A stretch of DNA of 64,000 nucleotides from Brachypodius melanocephalos. Lineage: Eukaryota; Chordata; Aves; Passeriformes; Pycnonotidae. The notes beneath the pieces are model-generated. The model ran no database searches. It saw nothing but the letters and a program-made list of their open reading frames with translations, and had not been told where the DNA came from. Positions within the stretch are counted from its first letter, which is position 1. Every line of letters begins with the position of its first letter. Below, piece after piece: positions 39,901-54,900 of the stretch. The translations under genes were made by a program, and so were the position numbers. The stretch covers positions 34,938,055 through 35,002,054 of the forward strand of contig VZSR01000520.1 of the NCBI GenBank assembly GCA_013398615.1, in the 5' to 3' direction.

Positions 39901-42900
39901 ATATCCTGTCCTGTTGGGGCAGCTGCCCCTGGTGCTGCCTTGTCTTCGTATCCTACCCTCAAACCCTGTCCTCAGCTTGTATGGGAAGGGCTGCTAGTTG
40001 ATCGTGGGTCACAACTCAGTTTCTGGCAGTAAGCTTGTCTCCAGTTCCTGCAGGCCATTTTCTTTCAACCTGTAGTTTTACAGCAAAGATGCATTGACAA
40101 TATTTCTGCTGCTTTCATTCTGTGGGGTCAAGCTAGTCAAGTTACCACTGAAAAATATGAGGAAATAAGATACAGACTTGAGAAAACTTCTGCCTCCAAG
40201 AAGGGAAGTGTGGCACAGTTTGGCATCACAAGCCTGTCCCACAAAAACAATTTGCTGGAGTCCATCAAATGTAATCACAGGTTCTCTCAATGAGAGTGGG
40301 CTCTCATTGTTTACAATGAGATAATGATATGTTAGAAACTTAAATTTAGAAACTTAGAATTACAGGAGGCCAGCATAACAGCACTTCAAAAGGTCCAGGT
40401 GAGGTGTTTTATTACGTGGATCCCTCATAATGCTACCAGCGTCACAGCTCCATTCACCTTTTCCCTTCCCATTATGGGTCAAAGCTTCATGTAGCTGACT
40501 ATGGACTCATTTTCTTTTGAGTACTGGTACATTACTCGTAGTGAGTAAGTGATTGCCAGTTGACAGAGAAATAATACTGACAAATGAAGTTACGTAGCAG
40601 TTAGAATAACTCTGAAAACAATTGCGCCATCAGTGTTAGGGAAAGAATAACACGTGAGGTTTTTTTTCTTTTGATGGTTAAGGGTTGTTTTAAAAAATCC
40701 ATTTCAGTTAAAAAGAAAAAGATTGTCCTTTAAAAAAAATTAATATTAAGCCCAAACTTATTTTTTTCAATCCCAGTCAGTACCATCAAATAACAACCAT
40801 CAACCTCTTTTTGTCTTACAGCTGCAGTGATGCACCTTGATACCATGTACAGTGGTTTTTGTTGACTTGAACTGACTTTTCCTGTATTATGGAATAAAAC
40901 AATTATTCTGCATTACCCCTATAGTTCAGTTTTGTGGCTACCCCAAAGCATGACAATCCCCTGGTGTAGTCCTTCCTGAATTTGTCATTTGAGAATGCAA
41001 ACAGGCCATGTCAGTTTTGGTAGTGGGGTTTAACTGATTTACACTTGTCCTTCATATGGAGTCAATTGCCTGAGAGACCCAGTAAGCAAAACTCTGTCTT
41101 ACATTTCCTTTATCTCATAAAGATAAAATGGTAATTGCCTGGGTTTTCCTCCTAGCACTGTTCCCATATGCTGTATTCACTTTGGGATGTATTCATACCT
41201 AACACAACAGCATGTAATGTGGATATAAATGTCTTTTATGATGTCTCTCTTTCAGAGGCTGATGAAGTGATTCATATTTCCTGCTATCCAAAGCAGCCAG
41301 CTTCTGTTTTTATGCAGTCAGTGGTGAAGAATAGGGGTTGCATTCAGACCATCTGCCATAGATGCCTACTGGAGGCCTGATGACTGCTTCTCCATTGACT
41401 GTGCAAATTGGCAGCTCTCAGTTGTATGTGGTCTGAATCACTCAACAGCCTCTGGAGCTGCAATGCCATAGTAACCACTAAGCCCATCTTAAGCACCACT
41501 GTAATTTAAGAGATCTATCAGTAAAAATGCATTTGTCTCTTATTTTTAAAATTTTCTTGGGTGCCCTTGACAGAATGAAGGGATTGGTTCATCTCTTTAC
41601 CACACAAAGCCCCTATGATATTAATTCACGTTGTATGCTTTTGAATGAATAAAGCCACAGCAGAGTTAACACAGCACTAAACGGAAATGGTTTTAATTTC
41701 CAGCAGTATTGTCTCCATGGACATGTTAGCCTGTATGTAGGATTCTATACAGACAGTGCACACAGAATAGAGAGATTCTGTCAAAATGTTCCAGATAACA
41801 AAGGAGCTAGGAGCACTTTAATTTAATGATAGATCAGTCGTGGGCTGACTAACAAAGCAGTTCCTAGAAAGGTACATTTGACACCCACATTTATCCAGAT
41901 TACATAGTACCATCAGTGTCACTGGTGACATTAAGGCTAAGATGAGAGTTAACTTTATCCCACTTTACAAAGAATGTGAATTTTTAACCAGATCACTCCA
42001 ATCTTTGCATAGGTGTCCTGGATGATAAAGGGTACAGAAGGGCTGTCTCCTTGATTTGTCCTAGCAAATGAAAGCCATCATGTACATGCTGCTGTTCCAT
42101 GGGTTTCCATAGGAACTGCTTCTTCACAGCAATTTGTTTCCCAGTACTTTCCTGCTGCTCACATTTCATCAGCACACATCTTCAGGATTTCCATTGACTT
42201 CAAATTATACTGGTGTCTCTTTAGAATTTGCTTGTTCAGGCAGTCTCTAAGATTCAGTATACCTGATCTGTTTTGTTGTAAAACTTGTGGAAGTGTAAGA
42301 GTAAATTCTACGGCTGTAAAGGATATTTTGAAATACTTTCATGAAGAGCAGTCAGTCATTGAGAGTACTGCTAACATATATACATTAGACAACAATAAAA
42401 TATGGTAGTCAATAGCTGTCACAGTTTGTGAAAGTACCATGATATCAATTAATTTTTAATAAGAAGGAAGATTAAAGCTTAGACCTTAGTTGACAGTTAT
42501 TTTCTGTCTGCTCTTTCTTAGAAAGTTACATTGCATCACTATGGGCAAAAATGCCTCAAGTGCAGATACAAGGTTAGGACAAGAAGTTGTAGGAACAAGC
42601 AAATCGTTTGCAGGGTGTCCAGTGCATTATTGAGGTTTATAATGATTACATAACAGCATTGGGAAGTTCATTGTATGAATGATGTGGACATTGAAGATTT
42701 TAGGTCAAGGGATTTGGAAACAAAAAGAAACAAGGAAAAAGATAAAATAAAAGCATGAGAAAAGCAATGAGAGAGATTCTACTGTAATAGGATGACACTG
42801 ACCATCTCTCAGAAACAGCTTGTTTATGTAGTGCTGTGCAGAAGTTATGCCACACCATACTTGTATGTTGTCAACTTCAAAACTCTTCATATAATTCATC

Positions 42901-45900
42901 CTTGTAGAACTTCAGTGAACATGTTATAATATTCCAGTGGAGAATATGGCATCCTGGCTTACCATTCTCTCATGGTTCACTCTATATTGAAAGAGGAGCA
43001 TATGATAAATGGAAGGAATAGCTAATATATATAATTTTTTTCATAAAGAAAGTCTGATTTGTTACATAATATTCTTCAAATTACTCCTGCACAGCATATG
43101 TGTTAATTAAGCACATTAAAGTCAGATTTTTTTTTCAATAAAATGATCTCATTTTTAATGGTGAGTTAAGTAGGTTGTTTATAAAGAAAGAGATCTCTAA
43201 ATTGGCAATATTCATGGCAAATTACCATGAATAAAAGCAAGAAGAGATCTGAACTGATTTTAATGAAGTAATGAATAAATTATTAGTGTCTTCAGGTTCC
43301 TCAAAAAATAATTAGAAATAACTTGTCTTTAATTTCGTCTTAGTTTGTTTGTGCAGATGCTGGAACAAAACTAGCTGAATCAACAATCCTACATAAACAG
43401 ATGATTGCCTCACTGCCTGGAGTAAGTACTGAAGCAAAGTCCATTTCTTAGTTCTGTTGTTCTGATTTTTTAAAAAATACATCTTATTCAGCTTGCTTTG
43501 CCTCATTTTAATGCCTTTTCCTTTTCATTTCTACTCTGATTGGCAAGATGTATTACAGGCAGAGGTTGAGATGCTTCATCCTTTTTATTAATGGTGGAAA
43601 AGTTCTGAATTTGATGTTGCTTCCCTTGCTTTCACTGATAACCTTAAGTCGTGTGACTGACTTCAGTGGAGGCTATGCTCAAAAAGAAAACTCAAAGATC
43701 TGCAGTTCTCAGTGGGGAGCAGACCAGCTGAATGCATCAAAAAATGGTAGCAGGATGAAAAGCTACAAGCCATTGCCTCCATTCTCACAAAAGATGATCT
43801 GATTAAAGAAGGGAGTTAATGGTATTTTTCTCGTAATGTCTAAGTCATTCACCTATATCCTGCTGATGAGTGTAGCTAAATTACAAGTACTACTGATTGC
43901 CCAGGCACTGAGTATGCACCTGGTGAATATGGGAGGAGGTAACACAATAGGAGGTCTTGACTTGTTCCATGACATGTGACAGAGTATCCAGGCAGATGGA
44001 AGAGGGTTAGCCAAGGTTTGCTTCACAAGCTGAGTGAGGAAAACTTGTTTCCCTATGTGTGTGTCAGCTTTAGAGATGACTTAATAGGATCTTTCCCATG
44101 TATCCTCTGAAGTGCGTGATTTTTTAAATGCCAATCTTTAATAATACCTTTCCTCCCAACAGGATATTTTAATTTATACTTGCTTTGAATAGATAGACTA
44201 ACACTGGTATTACAAGGTGTGATAGGAACATGATCATTTCAGAAGAAATCATAGAAAATTAGGCTGCCTACTGCTTGCATGAAACAGAACAGGTTGTTGG
44301 AGAAAAGTCTTGCAAAACTGAGCATTTATTTTCAGAGATTGGAGTGTAATCTCTTTCATAATTCTATTATTCAATATTCTAGAACCCAGGTTGAATCCTT
44401 ACTGCACATAAACTGAATGGAGGATATACTGACAGGGTTCCCAATGACCATATTTTACTGGTTTTTATTCTGTCATGGGAACTGATGGGAACATTTGAAA
44501 AGCCAGAAGGTGGCATAGTAAGGTAACATACAAAATTGAGGAGTGCCCAGGTCAGTTGTTTAAATATAGAATGCTAGCAGTTTTTCAAATTTCAGCCACT
44601 AAAACTCAACTGTGGCTTAATAATTTTGTGACTAAAACTGAATCTAGTTCATTTATATACTCAGATAGGATAATCAGCTTCTATGCTTCAAAGTGCAGGT
44701 AATCAAAAAGAGGTCAAGGAACAGTAGTTTTCTTCTGTGAACTTTACTGCAGTGTTCTGCCCTGAGCCTATGACTTGGGATAAAATAGATTTTCATGACT
44801 TCAAAAAGATACCTAATTTTGTGATTAGATATCAAAAAGATAGCTAATAATGTGATCATTTAGTCTCAAAAGTTAAGTATTTCTTTTCCTTGGCCCCTAA
44901 GAATGAGGCATCCATAGTTCCTGTTGAATTCAGCCAGCATTATATTCACCTCAGACTATTTACATATAAACAGAGGTTTATGTGATACCTAGTGGGTCGG
45001 TAGTATCACCTTTGGGAAGCTTCCCTGCAGGGTTCTCTGACCTATTCAAAGCCCTTATTTAATCTGACAGCTTTGTTCTGTTGACTGCTTTATGCACCTC
45101 GGGCACATCTTCTGCAAGCTGAGGGCCAGAGTTGCATTTGTCACTGTTCTAGGAAAAGGATTATGAACATTTGTAGTGCATGAATACAGCAAGCACCACA
45201 TTGAGTCCTTTTGTTTTCCCTTTGAGGTTGTTTTTGCTCTGGCACAGGTGGCCTCTCTGTAAGCTTATACCTTTATGATCCAACTGGAGCACTGCATAGC
45301 TTAAGTGCCATTAAGGTGCTGTGTTTTGAATGCTTTTTTCCCCAAAATATACAAGAAATATTCATCAGTTTTTGCAAAAATGAAAAAATACATTTCGGTG
45401 ATGTTCATTTTAATGATGTTTACATATAAAATACCTGAAGTAATTTAAACTGTTTTTCAATTGTGATTAATGGGAAATAAGGGCATCTGTGCCTGTGACT
45501 GAATTTTGTTTTCTTTGATTTTTACTGATTGGTTCCAATTGCAGAAGTGCTCAGCTGCTTGAAAAACTGAGTTGTTCAATTCTCACAGAGTTTTTAAGAC
45601 TTTGATTCTGGGTCACTATAAATTTCAGGATGACATGACAAGAATATTCTTGAAAGTTTCATCAGTTAATCTTTTATTGCTGCCATAGATAAGAGTATTT
45701 TATGATGCATGAAGAAATTACAGCAGCTGGGCTATCTTCTTATATTATAATCAGATAAGAGAACATAATACAGTCAGAGGAAGAACATCAAAGAATACCT
45801 ATTCTTAATTATTCTAAGAAAAAAGTAAAATAATTTGAGACAGACCAGTTGTATTCTGGTGCAGCAAAACCCGGTACTTAAACTTACTTTTTTTTATGTT

Positions 45901-48900
45901 TTAGTGTGGAACAGCAGCAATGGAATGCATGAGGCAATATGTTGGGGAAGTGCTGGATTTCATTGCAGATATGCATACCTTAACCAAACTGAAGGTTTGT
46001 TCTGGCATACATTGTTCTAAAGTGTATGAGGTTTTTTTGACAAAAATAGTTTTCTGTAAGGAACCTGCCTAGGAGACATGGTAGGAAGTATTTGAGGATG
46101 ACTGACACGTTTTTTTCTTTCTCTTTTAAAAAATATTAGTGCTGTTATAGATTAGAGACTTCTGTGGCATCAGTAAAAAGTAGCTTATGTGGTGTTGAAA
46201 TGGAGCTGATTCAAATATCGTGAGCACACAATAAAAACGCAGGTGTGGTTTTTCTGAAATGTTGATGATAAGCGAATGTCATACCAAAGTCACTGAGAAG
46301 TAGTTGTGTTTAATATAACCCAGGGAAGCATAAAACTCCTTTTCTGTATGACTAAGTACACTCTTGTGGAGGAATCCTGTGTCTCTTATAGACATGAGGA
46401 GACACTTAAATTTATTGGAAGGTCAGAGGTAATTAAAATGCAATAATTAAGCTAAAAAAAGGGGGGATCCTTTTTCTATTGGATGCTGTTGTTTTTCATT
46501 GTCAGGTTATATTCTGTTGGAGTGGGAAAAAAACAAATAGCTCTTACCTCTGTAGTCCAAACTGCATTTTGGTTTCTTAATATTAGTTGAATGACAAATT
46601 GTTAAGAGGAATGATAGGAAAATACTTCCATTAAAATAAAATATTTTATTTTAACAGAATGCATTTCATCAAAAAATCCTAGTAGTCATTAGCTAGTCAA
46701 ACCCTAGATTTCCTGTTTCATGGAGGAACTTCATGTTCCTATTAAATTTCCTACAGAATGGAAATTCTCTAAGATGTTTTGAAAAATAAGTAGCCTAAAT
46801 AACATTGCTGCTCTGAAGTTTATTTTTGGAGCAATGAGATGAGAATTTTACACTACTAGTTTCTTACACACTCACTTGTTCACTGTCCCTCTGGCCCTTC
46901 AACCCCACCTTGTTCCAGCTTATTACATGTTAGTAATACCACAAAGGAAGAAGTATCCCAGCTGGAAGTTGTGCCTTGAAACTCACTGTAACTCTATTTT
47001 ACTGGACAAAATATTCCTTTTCTTAAATTCTTACCCTGTTGGCCATGAACTCCTTTGAATTGGAAAAAAAATAGTCTAAGAGAAGCAGCCTATTACCCTG
47101 GGGTAGAAATTCACCTCAAAGCACAAAGTAATTAATCATTTGAAGCTGAACTGGATTGCCTTCCCACTCTATCCTATTAAGTTATTCACCCATTTCTGTT
47201 GAAGTTAAGAACTGCTTTCAGAATAGGCAGGCAAATGAATTATAAATGAGGCAAGAGTTACATCTGGTTTGCTAGTTCCACAGGAAAAAAAATGGGCTTA
47301 CATGAAACCAGGAGTGGGGAAAATTTGTTTATAAATACTTGCAGGTATCCTCACTCCTGTGTAAAATGTTTCTGTAGAAAACTTTCTGTCATTTGGATGT
47401 TTTCCTTCTGCCCATCTCCCTTGAGCTGTAATCTGATTTTTAGAATTATTCTTCCAGTGCTGAAGTCTGATGATTACTTCTTATCCTCAGTGGGACTATT
47501 TATTTTTTAAAAATTTATGTATGGATATAGGTGGAACATGAACTAAAACTTTTACCCTTTTTTTTCACTTTCTTGTTTTGAAATTGGACAAGAAGCTTCC
47601 CAAATCAGTCATCTGACCATTTAAAACTAAGTCAGAAATTTCATGTTGTTTTGATTTAGCCGTGTAATACAGGAATCTGTGGACAAATTTAGCATAATAG
47701 GAAAGTCAAATATGACCATAATTTTATGTATTGCAAAGAATAAGCTTTTCTGTCTTAGAAAATCAAAATGCAGTTTTTATTCAACCAGATAAAACTTACT
47801 TTGTGGTTTCAACATGTCTGAGAAAATATTTGTAAGCATTTCTAAGTTTACAAATAGTCAGAACTTTAAACAAATTCACAGTATCTAGATTCAAATTCTA
47901 GATTCAAATTCTTGCAAGCTCATTTAATATATTTACTTGTATTGCTTGGGTTTTATTAACAGAGTTGCTACTCCCTAGAAAATGAGTCCTAAGATCATGA
48001 GGTTGTTCAATTTCTTACCACAATGTGTATTTTCAACAGCATTTGGGAATGACATATGATGTCATGAATGACATATGATTTATATGACCAGTTACAATCC
48101 CAGCAGCAGAAGGTGGTTTTCAAATTTGGAAATTTCTACTTTCTGTAGGAATTCAGAGAACAGACCTAATGTTGTTTATTTATATCCAATGCCATCTTTT
48201 GCATATCCAAGAATAGTTTCTTTGAAGGTAGCTAATTGTTTTCAGTCCTGTATATTAGGAACTACTGCACTATAGAAAAGGTATAAATGTTAATTCTCAA
48301 GATAATCACATTTCAGTGTACTGTTTCTATTCAGTTTCTTATGGTTTCTTTTTCCCTTTGAGATAACATCTTAATTAGTAAAGCTTGGCAGGATTTTATT
48401 TAGAGAATTCCACCATTTTTTTAAGATTTATAATGTATTTGCCTGCGTAACTGTCCATCCTTTTTACCTGTCTGTATAACAAACTCATTTAATATTCATG
48501 ATGGTACATAAGGGTTTTTTCTCTTGAAAGAGACTTTAAGTGAGTGCAATTTGATAGTGTAAGTTTCTGGGGTCAGGTACTTATCTGTTTCAAAAATATT
48601 ATTGGTTCACTGATTTTTATCCTGTTATAATAATTGAATAACTGATGACCTGATTTTCTTGTGCAAAGCATATGGCTCTCCTTTTAAGCAAGCAACTGCA
48701 GTCAGCATGTGTTCTGTTATAATCTAGTACCAGAAGGTAGTGCAAAGTTAGCTCAATAGAGACACAGAAGTATTTCAAGAAGCAGCAATGAAACATCCCT
48801 TAAAGCTGGCAAAGCCGAATAAATGATCTTTACAGGCATAAATATTTGAGTGTTTCTCGGTGAGAGGATTGGCCCTTTTTACTGCTAGAGCTTAAAGGTG

Positions 48901-51900
48901 TTTGTAACTGAATAGTGCAATATAGCTGACTAGTGCAATATAGTCATATTGCTGGTGAATAAGTGAGAGCTGCTTTCTGAACATGTAAATGGAATATTGC
49001 ACATGGAAGGCATTTCCTGCCCAGATGCTGTCTTGTTAAATGGTTACATTCTCTCATTTTTACCTAAGCTCTCTGAGTGTGCAAGCATTAGTTTGTATTT
49101 ATTAGCTGCTGGGTTTGCTGATAGAAAAGGTGCCTGTACATTTTGCCCAACTTATATTTTGTCTGACCTCTTGGAATTGTGGCCCTCTGTGGAAAGATCT
49201 GCATCATACAGGTGTTAGTAATATAGGGATTGGAGAATTTTTAAAAATCTATTTCTGAGCTTTGTTTTGTAGACACAGTTAGAAATCCTGAGAAGGAATT
49301 GAAGGGGAGTGAAATAGGATATGCTGGTTTTGGAAGAACTTAGTTCAAACAAAATACTCTTTTTGGGTAGGAAATCAGATCTTTGCCTTGCAGAGTCACA
49401 TGAAGACTTGTTCTCAGCCACTGCATGAAGACACATTTGGTGGACATCTGAAAGTTGGTTTAGCTCAGATTGCTGCTATGGAAATCACCCGGGGAAACCA
49501 CAGGGACAACAAAGCTGTGATTCGGTATTTGCCTTGGCTCTACCATCCTCCTTCGGCAATGCAGCAAGGGTGAGAAAGCTTTTCCACAAAAGAAATGATA
49601 AAATGAGTTAGAAATCTTCACAAAATTACGTTCTTTTTGCCAGGTTCCATAGATAAGACACACAGAAGGAAATGGTAGCAGTGGGACATTGAAACCGCTG
49701 CTCAGCATCTCCCTGATTCTTAACTGAGGAGTTTGTCAATGTAATATTTGAAGTACATGCCAAAGGGATAGTGGAGGTAACTCCAGGAGCTTGACTGGAG
49801 TAACACTGGAAATTAACTTGATTCTTGGTCTAGGTGTAAGCAATAAAAAGCACACAGGCACTTGATCAGTCCTAGAATTACAGAAAATATTCTCTGAAAC
49901 ACGGACAATACAACAGGAAATGGCCTTTAAAATTATGGAGTACAAATGAGTAAGAGCTCTTAAGTGTAGGGCTGCTGATACGTGATAAACTCCTAACTTC
50001 ACCTGGCTAAAGTTAAATGAGAAATCCTGCCCAAGACATGGTTTGTCTCCCTTTTCACTGTGACAAATCCTGATGTACAGTGTTTTGTTTTCTAAAAAAA
50101 GAGGAGTACTGTCCCTTGTGTTACAGTGACAAATTGTTTTGAGTGTGGGCAATTGGAGTATGTTTCAAACAAACATGCATTCCTGTCCCACCTTTGTCCC
50201 AGACTACCTCTCCATGATTCTGAGGACTAAGCTATTTAGGCTCCAGTCCTTTACATACATCTGCATGTGCATTTACGTGGAGCATATCTGCTTTTGGAAA
50301 TAATGGAGTGCTTATCTCCTTGCACTTTAGCTCCTTACATGTGAAAAAAAGGAACACATGTTCCAAATTGAAAGTAATAAATTACTTTAAGATCCTATAG
50401 AGACTTGAGGAAGAGCATTGTATCAGATTTTATTAAAACCCAAAAATTAATGGAATGCGTCTTGGGTGAGTCTTGGACAATGACATCAAATTAGAAACTA
50501 AAACCAGCAGAGAGAGTGGCCTAGTAAATAGTGATTTATTGATGGAAAAAAAGTATTTTTTCCTGTGCCTATGAATTCAAATGAGTATTTAGTAAGAGCT
50601 TAGAAGCAGCAAAGGGACAGACAAGATGTCACCACTAAAGGGCTCTTCCTTTTTAGATTATGTAAGCACAATGCTTTGCAATTAGATACTGCACTAGGTG
50701 GTGGATAAATACTTGTGTCACAAAAAGACAGTCTCTGCCCTCAAAAACACAATCCAAATGTGCAAGGAGAGGCTCAAGAACACAGAAATTAACTCCACTT
50801 CATCAATAGAGAGGTGGAAGACAGTGGAGGTAAGGCAGCTGCATGGTGTCCAGAGGAGCTGAGAGAAGCATTTCTACTCTGGCAGTCCTTCCCATCTGAT
50901 GATATCTGTGTGAAAAAAATCATTGTATATGGAAGCAAGGAATCTATGAATGCTTTAACCTTTTATAGAGACTGTTTCTTCAATCCACCAAATATGTTCT
51001 ATTGGCTTTGTCTATGGTATGTCAAGGCCACCAAGTTCTGTGTGGTTGGGATCTTCCCACAAGCTGTACCAATGATCTGTGTCTCCAGCACGCTGAGACT
51101 GCAGCTGCCAAATGTGCATTAAGGAGACTCCATATTTTGGGGAAAGCCTGAAAATTTAGTATTGTAAAATCTGCTCTTTCTTGACAGGCCCAAGGAGTTC
51201 ATAGAATGTGTCTCACACATTCGTTTGCTGTCCTGGCTACTTCTGGGATCTCTGACACACAATGTTGTCTGTCCAAATTCCCCATCATCTTGCATGCCTA
51301 TTCCACTGGATGCAGGTTCACAAATTGCTGACCACCTTATTGTTATTCTGATTGGGTTTCCAGAGCAATCAAAGGTAAGGGATTATGTGTTTTAAGCAGA
51401 GATGTGTTATGTATTCGCCTTATTGCAAACATTTATTTTTAGTAAGATAAAAAGAGGGGTAAAAGCTTAATGAAACCCAGGACCCAGGGAAAGAAATCTC
51501 TGTACAGTTTTTCTTACATGCCTAGAAAACTGATGAAATTAGTACACTTAAATTTGAGGTTTGGCTATTTCAAAGTGTCTGAACATAGGAAGGAGGAAAG
51601 AAAAACTGGATTCCAAATTGAAGCTTTAGCAATGACCATCTCTGTAGCAAATCTTTCAGATAGTTATTTATTCTTGTTGTATATTTGCATTGGATAGCAT
51701 GTAAATGATTTTATGATCAAAATAATTACAAACAGTGATGATTCAAGCAGAACTTTTTTCTTCAGGTGTTCAGGACAAGAAGAGTTACTACAGATTATAA
51801 GACATTTGTGACAGTTTAAGACAAATATAGCAGCAGTCTTTGACACCAACCAGGTTTTTATTAGTGACAGAAGCAGAATGATCACACATTTATCTTACAC

Positions 51901-54900
51901 ATAAAATTGTCCTTTCTTTCCCTCCACCCAGCCCAGACACTGGTCCTTCCCATTCATTTCTTTGGCCTTTTTTTGCTTTTTCAAATACCTCTTTCCAGTT
52001 ACCAAGCAACCATTGCAATGTTTGGTGCAGTCATACTGCCACAGAGCAGGAATCCCTCTTGCACTTGCAAACTGAGAAAACATCTCTGACCAGAAGCATC
52101 TTTCTTGTAATGAAGTAGTTAATGTCTAGCAGTCCTGGAGGCTCAGACTCTGTGATATATAATGAGGATTAGCAAGGAGCCATGCCTGAGTATGCAAAAT
52201 GAATTCTCTTTGCTTGACTGTTTCCTTGTGTCTATGAGCAGTCCCAGCAAAGCAGAAATGGATGACAGATTGACAGAACAGATGTAAAATCATGTGTTTT
52301 GTATGATAACTGTCCTTTCAGGGTCTGAAGTAGTCATATGCACCAGAGCCTTCAGGCCTTCCACAGATTGCCGTGGAGATTTCCATTAAGAAAGTTTCAG
52401 AAATAGTCCTGATCACCTGTTTTGCAAAACTAACTTTATTTTAAAGGGACTGACCTTAATGCCAGGCACTTAGATGGCATGGGAGCGTATTTGCAAATGC
52501 AGTTTTTGGTCTGAAAATATAAACCCATTTTTTAAACATGGAAAGATGTTATCAAGTGTACTTGACTTACTAGTTCCTAATGGGAGGGAAACATGGGAAA
52601 GTGAGGGGCAAAACTACACAGTGGGACACATGGCAGGGGAGTAAAGCCTCTGCACCGTATCCCAGTACAGTTATTTAAATAAACATTTTCTTCTATTTTC
52701 TGTTCCTACAGACATCTGTTCTGCACATGTGTTCCCTGTTCCATGCATTTATATTTGCTCAGCTCTGGACAGTGTATTGTGAGCAAACAGCAGTAGCTCC
52801 AACAGTCCAGAATCAGAATGAATTCAGCTTTACAGCAATCCTCACAGCCCTGGAGTTCTGGAGCCGAGTGACACCGAGCATCCTGCAGCTAATGGCACAT
52901 AACAAAGTGGTAAGTCAGGTGCTGCAGACAGATTTAGTACAGATTAAACTCAGAGGAGGCTTGGCTCTGTTTCAGTGGAATACAACAGACTATGAATAAC
53001 ATCATAAAGTGACTTTGATGATTTTGAGGAATTAAAAGGGTAGCTAATTAGTGATTCAACCTCACAGTGGGCCTGAAACAGGATCTAGCCAGAATATGCC
53101 TGAAACAGCATCAGGAGCTTGAGTCGCTGCTGGTTGGATTAGGAGCTCCTTGCATCACTTCTCATTTTATATATATTCCTGCTCTTAACTCTGGTCTGTT
53201 GTTTTATCTCACTCTGCCTTACAGCAGAAGTGATCTGTTCTAGGATAATTCTGTGAATATCCATTTGATTATTTTTTTACCATGTGATGGTGAAAAAATA
53301 CACAACTGCTGACAACTGGCCACCCATAATTCATGGGTTACTCATCATAAATGAGCTACACAGATATCCCTTGAAACATTTTTGAGTAATGAATGGCTGG
53401 AAGGAGACATCTCTAGAGATAAGATTTAAAAGGGAAATGCACACTCTGTACAGAAATCATCCAAGCCATTTGCTTGGAAATAACTTTTAAACGTTTATTT
53501 ATCTCAAATACTTGCTTCTGTTGGAGCAACTTTGTACAATAAGAACCCAGAGGGCTTCCAGCAGCCCTCTCATAGCTGCTCCTTTGCTTACCCTTGACTA
53601 ATGATTCTCTCTACCTTCAGGCTTAGGGTTAAGAGTTGCTAATGGGCAAGACCAGTTGTTTCCCACATCCCAGATAGTCACAAGAGGTCAAAACTTTTTA
53701 ACTGGGATGTTCAGTAGTAGTTCTGGCTCTGGAGGGCCTGGTGTTAGCTTTGAGTGGGAAACATTTTTTTATATGGCCCATTCCTCTTAAGTTAAGTCTT
53801 AAGATTTGGGGTTTTAAGGTTTACTGTTACCAAGGTTTTCATTCTTGTTTTGTTTGGGCTTTCTTTTTTCATTTTTAGATGTAGATGTGTTATGTGTAGG
53901 GAAATTGTTTTATATAATTCCCCTTTCCCCATGTGAAATATCTTCCATCCCTGGCAGGTTGCACCTTGCCCTTTTAATTGTAATTGAATGGGCTGCAGTT
54001 GAATGTCTCAGCCAGTTACTGTTTCCTGTGTCTTGTCCATATCAGGCAAGGACCACCTAAAGCTGTCCCCAGCTGATATTTTAGCCTCTGACCTGTGGTG
54101 GGGTCTCCGTGCCAATGGTTCACAAGCCATTGCTGGAACAGTAGTTCAGGAAGCTCCATTTGAAGGAACAGGAAGTGTGCATAGCATTTCCAACCAGCCA
54201 GTTGTTTAGTCAGACACAAAAGCTTCTTGTCAAGCCCTAGGACAAGAGTATGACTGGGAAGTCCCAAGTTCCAATCCTTTTTCTGAAAGTATATCATTAT
54301 GTAGCTTTAGAGCCACAGTTATCAAGCTCTCTGCCTCAGCTCTTGCTCTGTGAAATGTAGATAATAATACTTGCCTGTCTCACAGGGGTGTTGTGAGGTT
54401 AGTTAGTTAGTGTTTGTGAAGCACTTTGAAGATGAAAAGCACAACATAAAAGCTAAGTTTATTATTATCAAGGGGAATTTACATGTAGTTTAGACAGGCG
54501 CTGTAAATAGTCATTGCTGGCTCAGGGTGCTTGTCTTGTACCTGTGAATTTACACAATATAAAACATAAAAGCTGTCTACTACCAAATAACTGATATTTG
54601 CATCTGTCATAAATTATCATACGAAATGAAAGAATTACGGACTAGCTGTCAGTTCAGAACAATAAATTGTCTTTTGATGGGGGATAAAAGATGGGGTTTG
54701 TGAGCATGTTAATTTTCAAAGATTCAATAAATAAAAATACCAATTTCTGACACACAGATTGATGAGAATTTCATAGTGAAGACATATAAAACAATTTATG
54801 ATGTCTGAAAAGAGCAAAGCCAAAGACAACTTGTTTTGATGTGTGGTAAGAATTAAAATATATCAAGGATTGAAATACTTAACAGATAGATGTTACCACA

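Larger units (their letters stand above)
45995..49393. other. UNC79 intron with two small tandem duplications
   Basis: 3.4-kb intron. It contains a 13-bp tandem duplication (47884-47912) and a 19-bp-period duplication (48047-48079), otherwise nothing recognisable. Confidence 0.75.
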
